From Hymenolepis diminuta (Eukaryota > Platyhelminthes > Cestoda > Cyclophyllidea > Hymenolepididae), in assembly GCA_900708905.1 (NCBI GenBank), contig CAADRB010000026.1, forward strand, positions 705,376 to 769,375: a stretch of 64,000 nt of DNA, written 5' to 3'. The notes beneath the pieces were generated by a model that did no database searches, had not been told where the DNA came from, and saw nothing but the letters and a program-made list of their open reading frames with translations. The position numbers and the translations under genes were made by a program. This document shows positions 1-10,800 of the stretch, piece by piece (position 1 is the first letter of the stretch; every line of letters starts with the position of its first letter).

Positions 1-399
1 GAGTAAAAATCCCAAAAAGAATTAGTTTCCAGGACTGATGACTTGGTAACCAGCATTTCAAATGTCGATTTGATTTGATCTGTTAAGAGGAGAAAGTGTT
101 CGCATCTAAAAATGTCCAATTTAGAAGACCGGTTAATGGTACCACTGAGATGACAAATCGATAGAAGCTCAGATTTGCAACTGCCACAAATTACCTTAAC
201 TCGTTCTCAACCAAAACTTTTTGCTATTTAAACACATCTGATACGCGCCTCCCCCTTGGTTGTAAAGTAAACCATTTCGCGTTTCCACTTTTAATACCGC
301 TTATCGACTACTTGTATAAATTGGCAGCAAAGGCATTTCAGGATATGAAATTTAAGAAAACTTAGAATTTAGTCAGGAAGTGATAGCATCAAGCCATTA
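1..399. other. Left edge, no feature seen
   Basis: AT-rich sequence without a convincing exon, RNA gene or repeat that I can match elsewhere in the window. Confidence 0.4.
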
Positions 400-835
400 G
401 AAAGTGCATGTACTTGAAAAATGTCCACCTTTGTAGCGGATACTACACAAATAAGCACTTGGCTAGACCTTAATAATCCCCTTGAGAGTCAATCTAGGTG
501 CAGACAAGTACAACTAGCTCCTTGCAAAGCCTTCTAGCATAAATTTTGCCCCCAGATTGGCTAGGCTATGTCCAAAGTAGGAAGAACAGAGGTGTCACGT
601 GGAGAGAGTCTATTGCACTTATTTGAGCCTCACTACTAAAATACCTAGTCTTAAATGCAATTGAGGCTACGCTGCACAAATACTGATTGTTAATTGGCTG
701 GGAAGGTCTCCGCACGCACATCCGCGCTTGCTTGCTGCGCGATTAGTGACACGTCCGCACTTTCTAGAATGTTCTAGCGCACGCGAGATTCTCTTGATCG
801 GCCTTGGTAGCGTTGTGAACTCCAAAATGTCATAA
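400..835 (+). repeat. Dispersed element AB, left copy
   Basis: This segment of about 430 bp recurs in inverted orientation at 5250-5505 plus 5994-6155. Matching blocks are 439-483 against 6070-6114, and about 655-830 against 5255-5430, with similarity around 75-80% by eye. The copy here is uninterrupted; the partner has another repeat inserted in it. The GC-richer half (690-795) contains an inverted CCAAT box and a heat-shock element. No terminal inverted repeats or target-site duplications were found, so the class of the element is unknown. Confidence 0.7.
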
Positions 836-850
836 ATTCCCTATATTTTC
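693..850 (+). promoter_or_regulatory. CCAAT / heat-shock element / TATA-like module
   Basis: An inverted CCAAT box (ATTGG) lies at 693-697. A perfect three-unit heat-shock element (TTCnnGAAnnTTC) lies at 762-774. A weak TATA-like TATATTTT follows at about 843-850. This is the order of parts in animal heat-shock promoters bound by HSF and NF-Y. No heat-shock protein coding sequence follows. The next clear coding exon starts 3.5 kb downstream, so promoter function is only inferred. Confidence 0.45.
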
Positions 851-2504
851 ATCGCCTCTCACATCTCTACAAAATTTTCTTTGTGCAACCTTATTTGGTT
901 TTTATCTGCAGCAATTGCGTTTGATATTTCTTGCAGGACTCGTCATTACATACTGTCTCTAAAAATCATCAATCAAGGCGGTATTTCGAACACATATCGG
1001 TAGATGGGCGAAGCCAGTTTTTTCCTCCTTTCAGCCCATGGTAGTCAGTTTAATTGCAATAGTGAGTCTGATTGCTAAGTGACAGACGCCAATTATACTA
1101 ACGAAAAGCCCTTTGATATAGCCATTTCATTGCTAGTATATAACGGGTCTAATAGTAATCAGAATTTGATTCCTTGAATTCATTGAAATGGAGGATTATT
1201 AATATGGCGACCATTTCAGATAATTAGTTTACCACCCTAAAACGAAATAACATCAGGTTCATTAAATTTGGATTTATAAAATATCTTTCCTGTTAAGGCC
1301 CCGGGGCTTTTATCGATTAATCGATATATGACCACCCTGAGCTATAAACACCAACTGAAAACTATAATCGAGTGCACCGAATTCCCCTAATTTTTGAGCG
1401 AAATTAAATTTGAATGATTAAATGCTGAATTTTATCAGCGGTTTATTAATTACAATCAGAAAAAGGGTAGGGGCAAGTAAGCATTAAAACAGCGCTGACT
1501 GTGGCCGACTAGTAACGAAGGCAAATTAATTGGAAAATGTTGCCTGGGCTAATCTCCGTTTAAAGACATCCATTAGTCTGTTTAACTGAGAATGTCAGCA
1601 CGAACATTTTGTTCTTCACTATCACTTCCAGTTTTGCTTCCCCTTTATTACCTAAGCGATAGAATTTACTATTTTAGATTTATTTGAAAGCCTGGATTTT
1701 TGGCGGTGAAAGAGATCGGTTAGAAACCTTGATTCTTGATTATACGTTTTCATCTCCAGCATTATAATAATCGTAATTGGAGGAAGTATTTCAAAATCAC
1801 AAATTCACCATTCTATTTCTTTTTCAAATTCATAAACAAAGAATATGGTCGCGAAAGTCAATTATTTGCTTTGAGACCATGGAGAAAAACATTCCTTTTC
1901 TGTTTTCTTGACGGGTTAGATCATTTCTTCAGATGGGAATGGATAATCAATCATATCATGTGTTCTCGAGAGGGAGCAGGGAGATATGTCAAGTGGACTC
2001 TAAAGTCCAGGTACCTAATGGTTTATACAAACTTTCGAGAACTAGGTCACACGACTTACCACTGTTTGAGATTAATGCAAAAAAGAGAACTAAAAAAGCA
2101 ATATGTATGGGAACAAATAAAAAAAACCTATTCCCTTATGCGGATTTTGAGGAAATTTCCTATTTCACGTCAAATAATTTTTTCCAAAAATTCGATTTTT
2201 TCGGCAAGGGACAAGAACACTCATAAAAAATGAGGCTTTAATCAACATTAGATTGTCTTTAAGCATTGGTCGGCAATACAAAACTCCATTACTCCATTAC
2301 AAAAAATGTGACCTAAAGTTTGCCACGGTAGCTCTTGACAGTCTGCGTCAATATACGGGCAAGAACTTCTGTAATGGTCCCAAGACATCTTTGCTCTCGA
2401 AAAAATTATTTTTGAACTTCCTGGTGTACAAATAACTTGGCGTATTCTTAAACAATAACAAGTACAGATATCCTTAATTTGACTGTTTCAATTGTAGCAG
2501 ATTG
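836..2504. other. Upstream region, no gene recognised
   Basis: AT-rich intergenic DNA. An unusually long open frame crosses 1736-2233, but it has no ATG in its first third, resembles no family I know, and is overlapped by a second open frame. I see no other feature. Confidence 0.4.
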
Positions 2505-3070
2505 TTTGGGGTTAAAAAGAACCGAGGTCACCAGTTTAGGAGTTATCAAATTGTAGAAACTAGTGAACCAGATCTTGATTGTAGAAGCTAAAACTATAGC
2601 TAATGGTTAACAGTGGCAACAACAACAGTTTTAGAGCAGAACACCAAGAGCTAACTAGATCAACATGCATTGATCAAACCCCAATGAGGATTCAGGCGAG
2701 TAAGGGAGAGATGAGGAACAAAGGAGATGAGGGAAGTGTAGGAGACAATAAACGATAAGCGTGCGTTGCGCTTGTGTGTATGTGAGTGGAAATGCAAGGA
2801 CAATCTTATGCAAGTCACTTGGGTAAGGGCGCGCGTGAGGATATGAGTGCAGATGTACCTTAAAATGAAAGGAGACAGTTTTCAAAAAAGGAGACATGAC
2901 AAATAGGGGCATAAAGATGTCACTGCGTCTTCAGGGACGAAAAACTGAAGTATTATCATAGAGTGCAATTAAATTGTAATTTCGGAAAATGCTTAGAGAG
3001 TCATCCTTCACAATTTCCCTAACTTACTTATATACAGTCACAAGTTAGACCGGAAAGCCATATTGACTGA
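2505..3070 (-). repeat. Dispersed repeat C, copy 1 (inverted)
   Basis: Read on the minus strand, this is the same repeat as 5506-5993. Bases 2505-2849 pair with 5649-5993 without a mismatch that I could find (345 bp, coordinate sum 8498). The older part, 2850-3070, also aligns to the copy at 22680-23200. The family end is sharp at base 2505 (its partner ends at 5993). Open frames inside it are not conserved in the other copies, so it does not look protein coding. Confidence 0.85.
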
Positions 3071-4344
3071 TTCTATAAATGATGTTCAAACTTGTCTGAT
3101 TGTGTACCTGGATTTTTAAATAAAAGTACAATAGTTTTACTTTGTCAGTTGAGCATTTCTTAACTCTAAATGTCATAGATTGAAAATCAGAAAAGTGGAA
3201 TATTATTTAAGGGATAATAATCGGAGCATCCTACACCTATTCACATTTATTCAAACCATTGTCATTTTGGTATAGTGATGGCCAAATTGAAATTCACTTT
3301 AAATTGAGACAGAATTAAATAAAACCTGCGACTTCCAACCACTCAACTAAAAAGACTTGAAGCAGCCCAAACAGATTTTTAAAGATCTAGTTATTTCCCT
3401 GAATTAAAGCATTTTTTCTCAAAAAATTCCTGGACCCCTTGGATGATTGAAACATTATCAATGCTTATCTTCATTAGAGGTAAGGAATGCTGGGATTTCT
3501 GATGTGAAATTCATATTCTCTCATCCCTCCTCTGGCCAGAATTAACTATTGCAATTAAAATGGGTGGGCACTGGGTGCACATCGATATACATTGATCCCT
3601 TGATCTCTGGCCTACTATTTTTATGCTGCCATATCAGGTGGATGACACATGTCTCCTATTCTGACCTAATTTTGTATTGGGAATCCGTTTATTGTTTTAA
3701 GTTTCAAACCCACAACCAAATTGAAACACATTTGCATGCAAAGCACTGACCAATGGGGAGGCCGAACTCGGAGCATAGTATGGCCATTGGTTTGATCAGG
3801 CTATATGGTTATCGGTCGCCACCGCTCGCGTTGGTGGAGTAATGCAGCTACTTCAATTACCCAATCATTGTCTTCCTGTTCGATGCAACAAACAAGCAAA
3901 ATAGCACAGGACATTAAAACGAAGTAGGCTTGTTTATGCCTAAGCTATCTTAATTTCGAATTGCTTGAATGTTTACACACACTGATTCCAGATTCAAGAC
4001 AGTTAAATCACCTCTATATTGAAGACTTAATCTCATACATTTGTCCCCTATTACTAAATTAATAAGGATAGTTTGCTATTTTGATCAACCAAAGATTTTA
4101 ATTCTGTAACCACAGCCTCTTAACATAAATTCAACTTCAAATACAAAAAATAGGCCTTAGCCAAGGTCATCAGTTCAGCGTTCTTATTGGTTAGATTCTC
4201 GAACGAATAAAATGCAGTCCTCTATAACATTCAACCAATTAGAATAGGGCATTATTTTGATTGGTTCTCACAAACTAGTCAGGCTTATACCTAAAGGATG
4301 CTTCAGTGAGGATTTGAGTATACGCCAGTAGCTGGCTTTTCGTT
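3071..4344. other. Region upstream of the glycosyltransferase, no gene recognised
   Basis: No exon or known repeat was recognised. The 5' UTR and promoter of the glycosyltransferase may lie here, but nothing identifies a start site. Confidence 0.4.
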
Positions 4345-4350
4345 AGGCAA
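4331..4350 (+). promoter_or_regulatory. Candidate splice acceptor just before the ATG
   Basis: A pyrimidine-rich run followed by TTAG ends at base 4346, four bases before the glycosyltransferase ATG. It could be the 3' end of a 5'-UTR intron or a spliced-leader trans-splice acceptor, a common arrangement in flatworm genes. No 5' exon could be paired with it by eye. Confidence 0.4.
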
Positions 4351-4896
4351 ATGAAGGCGCCAGGCCGAAGAAGAAAATTCACTCTCCGTCAGTGCATTTT
4401 CATCTATACCCTCTTTTATTTATGCATTTTCGTCGTCTTGTGGTATCATCTCAGACCCACATCTTCTAGCTACTTCAGCAGCAGTACTGCACCCCTAAAA
4501 AATTACCGGATTCCAGATGTAGACGGAACTAATACGTCCTGTAGATGTGGTAAAGGACCCCAGATGTATATATGGCCTCCCCCTAACGGTTCCAAAGATC
4601 TATTCTGTCCAGACTCAACTTACGATTTGACACTTTGTGTCCGGGTCGACCCAACGAAGTCCCTAAAACGCACCTTAATTCAGGAGCGACTTTTGCGACT
4701 GACAAATAAGACCGGTGGAGAAGCAGATAAATTGGATGATTGGGAAGAATTAGCTCATGAAGGTAAAGAATTGCTGTGGTGGTATCAGTTGGAAGGAAGT
4801 AAAACCAATGTAGACCAAGGCTACGAGATGTATCCCCTTGCGATAAATCTAACAGAAACAATTAAAGCAATCAATAGAGGGTCGCCAGCACCTTTC
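4351..4896 (+). CDS. Glycosyltransferase exon 1: tail, membrane anchor, stem
   Basis: It encodes residues 1-182 and ends in phase 0 at a CTTTC/GTGAGT donor. The ATG was chosen because it starts the basic tail just before the only hydrophobic helix. The frame continues past the donor only by chance, to a stop at 4986. The exon lies between oppositely oriented copies of two repeats. Confidence 0.85.
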
Positions 4897-7800
4897 GTGA
4901 GTCTACTTGTCGTGATGTATTTATATTTATATAACCAGAGAGATGGATTCATAGTTTTAACTTATTTAATTTGCGATTTTTGCTGAAGATTTTCCTATCG
5001 CTTACAGATATCGGTCTAGACTAACTTTCAGGGCTGATTTTTTACTTCCCACTTATGATCTGTTCGTAATGAAAATATAACGAATTATTGGTTTGCTTAA
5101 TAGCTCTGCCTAAAGCGAGCTTTCCCTGCCAACTACATGCCGTTTAGTTACATCACAAGCGGTGACTGAATGTTCATCTTGTGGATCGTATTATAATATG
5201 CGGAATGTTTTTTATACATGATTGAATGTTAAGAGAAAGCACATTATTGTCGTCTCCGCAATGTAGAATGTACAATACTGGCAAAGCTGATCGTAGAAAT
5301 CTCGTGCGCGTCAGAATATTCTGGAAAGTGTGGCGTGCTGCCGATCACGTTGCGAGCAAACATGGACGTGCAGGCAGAGGTCTTCCCAGCCAATCAGCGA
5401 TCAATATTCGTATAACGTAGCCTTAAGCGTGTTTACTGACCAGGCATTTTGGTAGTTATCCATAATCGGAATCAACTCTACACTATTTACATCTGTTCTC
5501 GCCACTGAAGGATGACTTTGCGCAATTTCTAAAATTACTCTTTACATGCATTCTTTTCGCCATTATATCCCTATGACTCGAAAACCCACATCTGTCATGT
5601 CTAAACGCGTTTGTCAAATCGCCTTTTTTCCTATACTTGTCGCACATTCACTCATATCCTCACGCGCGCCCTTACCCAAGTGACTTGCATAAGATTGTCC
5701 TTGCATTTCCACTCACATACACACAAGCGCAACGCACGCTTATCGTTTATTGTCTCCTACACTTCCCTCATCTCCTTTGTTCCTCATCTCTCCCTTACTC
5801 GCCTGAATCCTCATTGGGGTTTGATCAATGCATGTTGATCTAGTTAGCTCTTGGTGTTCTGCTCTAAAACTGTTGTTGTTGCCACTGTTAACCATTAGCT
5901 ATAGTTTTAGCTTCTACAATCAAGATCTGGTTCACTAGTTTCTACAATTTGATAACTCCTAAACTGGTGACCTCGGTTCTTTTTAACCCCAAAAATAGTT
6001 GCTACTACTTTTAGGGATAAATTTATACTAGAGGGCTATTTGTATTTTTCTGCGCCTAGTTGAACTTTTAAGGGGATTACTAAGGCTTGGCCAAGTGTTT
6101 ATTTGTGTAGTATCCACTAAAAGGGTTTCTTAAGCGTTCCCATGGGGATTTATTTGTTTGTAATTTATCGATTTCCTTTACACTATTCTGGCCTGGTGCG
6201 ATCTTGTGTTTGTGCTTGCGTTGATTTTCTATTGATCGGGGTAGTTTCATCATTTCTATCCGTTTGATTTCACCCCATTTCTTTATTAAAATAACTGAAA
6301 TTGATTCCATTATGTAGTGCATTCTTGCGTTTATTTCATCCCTTCTATTAAAAAAATCATTAAATTTGTGTTAATGAAGAATTAGCTGATTCTGGTTCTC
6401 CCCAAAAGCCGCAAATTAGGCCCACCTTTATGCTCCTAAGGATAATTTATAGATGACTTGATCTGATTACTCCCTTATGCTAACATTTTGATGTAGGAGA
6501 TCATGGATTTGTTTCCTATTTTAATAGGTTTCTTATTTACTCAGGATCTTTGTACCAAAATGGAAAATTCTTCTTTTTTTCGGTTAATAAATATTCGAGG
6601 AAATATTGTTGAAAATTCCGCATAACAGATCCCTCTATACCATAAGATATTATGAAAGATAAATGATTTTACTAGATGCAAAACAGATGAATATGAAAAA
6701 TGGAATACTAACTGTTCACCAGAACTTTGTTATTCTCGTGTAATCGGGTACTCCTGCTGGGCAAAAATGTATCGATCAAATCGAGTATCTATGACCGGAC
6801 TTTAGTTTTTTTATCTGAATCTCATTGATCAACGACGAGGGAGAACAGTAGGAATAAGTTAAAAGATAACATTGAAGTTATTGTTTTCATTTGGAGTCCT
6901 TAGATTTCGACGAATCTTTATTTATCTTCAATTCGAGCGCGGTTGTTTATTATCGAGTGGTCGTATGACTCTTTATCTTGTAAGTTAATGCAATAAAGTT
7001 AATGGCTGCATCGTCTCTATTCTTGGCAAATGTGGTGACAACTTCCAAGACATACTTTCTGACATTTGTGATATGAGTACTCTAAACATATATGTTTTGC
7101 TTGGTTGTATGGCAGTTATCCCTTTAGTTAATTAATTTAGTCACTCGTGCAAAGTTAATACAGTAGTGGGTGACTAGGTAAAGTGTTGCGGATATTGAAA
7201 TTTCTCTCGGAAACACTACGCACTATCTCTAACCTTATCAGCCTTTGAAATGGTCAAATTCTTGGTTTTTGATGCCGTTCAGAAACATTTGCCCAGTCCC
7301 TGTCATCTACGATTTATGTGGTATTTAACAAACTTCCTCTATAATAGAGTTCTCTAGGTGTTTAGTAGACCTCGAAACTGATTTGTGTTATTTTTATATA
7401 ATGTATTCAATTAACTGAACATTTTCATTGCATGCATATTTCTCATGATATACAATTACCCTGCATGATTTCATTTTTATCCCTTATTTCCTATCAATCC
7501 CTGGTTTAAACTTCTATGCAATTACTCCATCGCATGCTTAGTTATGACCGCGATACTTATCCATAGTGTTTTACTGTTTACTCCATCGAGTTCAGTAGAT
7601 GGGTCTAAAGGTCGAATTTTTTGTGCAAATATACCCTAACGAGATATGCTTGAAGTGGCTTGAATTTAATTCAATTAGGCCTTCTGTTCACACTTTTTGA
7701 TTCTGAAGTGAACTTTGTTCCAATTAACTCATTTCCACGAATGGGAGAAAGAATGCTACGTAGGTTCTCCAAAGTATTTTATTGTTGCACTTTCCGCTAG

Positions 7801-10800
7801 CACTAGTTAAATGAAGGTTTGAGAAGGCTTCATTCTTATTTTTGTACTTGAAGTGGATAAATGTAGCATGATGAATGAGATTTAATCCCCTATTCTAGAA
7901 ACAAATGCCGTTACTGTTAAGCGGAAAACAAAAGCCACAAAATTTTTCTTGAAATCGGATTTGTTCTTAAGCATTCCCTGTTGCTTCCTTGAAACCTCAT
8001 TATAGAACCTGAGACCTTGAGTTTTGTATGAAAGTTATTCGTGGTCTCTGCATCAACCTGAAAATGTACAAACATAATTATTACTCACCATCTGTGCATT
8101 AGAACAAGTGGTTTTGGAAATATTACTGAGCTGATAACTTGCTACATTCTTTAGCTTTTAAGTATCTGAGCAATAACTTTTTAGGTAGCTAAATGTTCGT
8201 CTAAAATTGATATAGGTGAAAGTATGCGCGCCTTAGGCATCTGAGAAGTAGATAGAGAAATTTCCATATATCAAAAGTGGTGAGAATCAGACAGATCGGA
8301 TCTTATTCGACTGTTCATTGTGAGATGGGAAAATCAACCCGTAGATTTATTGTCTTTATATTACCGTAATTTATGCCTTAAAAGCTTGTTTCCCTGTTGT
8401 CCGAAATAACCGTTGACGAAGTGTCATGCCGAGGTGTCCTTTATAGTCATATATTGATGTCTCCAGAATCGACCGGTGTGTCGCTGAAAAGTCTGTGTCA
8501 TGTTGTCTGCATCGCCTTGACTCTGATTTTGGAAAGCTCGTAATGAGGGCGTATCTTCCCCTTTGCCTACAACTACAAGGGGAGAGTAAAAAATATTGGG
8601 GTGAACATCTGTATTGTTTATTAAATTCAGTCACACCTATTAAGTCTGCCAATTTTACCCTTGAAAGGCTGATCTAAAAGAGAACCATACGGCGATTTCC
8701 TAGAGACCTAGACTTGCTGAATTAGATTTTAATCTTAGGCAGTGATATAAACGCTTTTGATATAACCGTAAACGGTCTGAATGGCCTCTTCAATGTACCC
8801 TTTTGCGGTAAAGCTTCTTTTGCCTATCATGTTCTCAGCTACAGCACATTGAAAAGCTACTTTTTTCTCTAGCCTTTTTATACATTCAAGTTGTTGAACG
8901 CATCTGAAGTGTGAAGAGGATGAAATCTTTTAATTCCTTTCAACAGTTGAGGTGAATTATACAACTCATTTAGTGTTACTCAAATTGAGTAGTTTTAATG
9001 ATCTGGTATGTTCTGAATCTCCCACCTTACAAGATTAATAAGAATACAGTTCGAGATTCCCATTATATCACCTTTGGCGTTTATCTATCAATTTTAAACG
9101 GCTGTTTTTGCTGATTCTGTATTCTGTGCTTTTGCGGACCATGGTAGGATGTCAGGGTGGGTTTTTATTGGTCTTATCCGTCTGATTTGTCCAAAATTTT
9201 GGACAGTCGGTTGAGGTCGTTGAAATTTGGCCTTATCAAATAAAATGTCCAAGAAATTTTGGCTAAATAAGGACGACGCGTGTTAAGCCAAAAACAGAGG
9301 GGCGATTCATGAATATATCATGCATGCAAATAGGGAGAATTCATTAAAGTTATTTGAAGTAAAACTTTTGTTTTTCCGACAACAAAATTTTAAATAAGAA
9401 ATAGTTGTACGTAAATTAAATGAGCTTCCAAAATTGAATTCTGGATTAGGTTAGATGCTTAGATTAACTTCTCCTTTCCAAAATTGAGGGAATTTGAAAC
9501 AACAATGGTAGGGAAGAATGAAATTTAGGGGTCAACAATCTTCTCTCTAATTGGATTGTTCCTACTTTTGGTACTAATTTCAATTTTCTATTCTAGTTTA
9601 TGTCGAAATTTAGCTGCCGTAGCCTCCAACAACTGCTTCCAGATTAGTCTCTTACTGCTCCTCTGTCCTAACGTCGTTTATCATTTTTCATATTAAAGAG
9701 CCAGAGCAAATTTCTAGCTTAAATTTATTAGGCACCATTTAATGGAATGATGAATAATTAATCTACTTGAAGAGTGACTCATAAAGGATTATCTGGAGAT
9801 TTGAAGGTGATTAATCTCCATGCCAAAGCACGAAAATGTATACGTATTTTAATCATGGAGAATTAGCGAAAATATTAATTTTTACTTTCCCACCCCTTTC
9901 ATTTATTCATTTTAATTAGAGTTTCATATATGAAAATCGAAAGCTGAATCTCATTGTTAACGAAGTTGAGCCTTCGTTTGGTCTTCGCATGAATGATTTT
10001 ATATTTACAATCGGTGTATATTGTGTTAGCAAGAATTAGAGAGGTTTCTTGGAGCTGCTTTTATGAGAATTAAACAGTGTACCTGGCCGTTCATATCGCT
10101 GAATGTGCACTGATCGACATCTATCTTGTAACCTCTGACTTGACAGACGTGCACGTTGACCGGTCCCTTTTAACTTCAACCCCTTTAACACCCTTTTCGT
10201 GTGTTTGTGACCTTTACTGTCTTGAATTTACCCTTTTCAGCTGCATAAAGTTTGATCTTTCAACATTTTCAGCTATGAGAAACTGTCTTTCAGATATTTA
10301 TCCCATCCGTGCAATTAGATTCAGGTCATTCATTAGCAGACAGACTTCAATCAATTATCATGCATCGTTTTTATAAATACTACAAGGAAAACCAGATAGT
10401 AGGAGTGAATTTGTTCGGTCTATAATTGCCGATTCAGCAAATACGAACTGCAATATCCAGACTTCTTGTTTCGAAATCAATAAAATCAATGGAGATTGTT
10501 CTTAATCAGTAGCTTGAAATTTTGAAATTCAAATTTGAAAAAGTAGTCCTATAATTATTTTATGTATATTTTCTTCAGGTTATTGGCTTCTTTATAACAA
10601 CTACGTAGTTATAGTAAGGAAAATAAAAGATGAGGCTATCTTATTAGATTTTAAAGTTTCGCATGCATACTTTCTGCTATCAGACGAATTATTGCAGGCT
10701 TGTCAAATGAGAAAACGCTTATGAATAAATTTCTTTCAATATTAGGCGTCAGTCAGTTAAATTTTTCCCTAACAGTTCTAGAACTAATGGCTGTTGGTTG

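Noticed and set aside
2655..2912. Open frame shared with 5637-5843 (HSYPHARPYPSDLHKIVLAF) as a conserved protein
   Set aside because: Both lie in the nearly identical arms of repeat C. The diverged copies at 22.9 and 63.3 kb are frameshifted, so there is no sign of protein-level selection.
4583..4861. Minus-strand open frame opposite glycosyltransferase exon 1
   Set aside because: It is a shadow of the real exon; only the plus strand shows the membrane anchor and correct splice sites.
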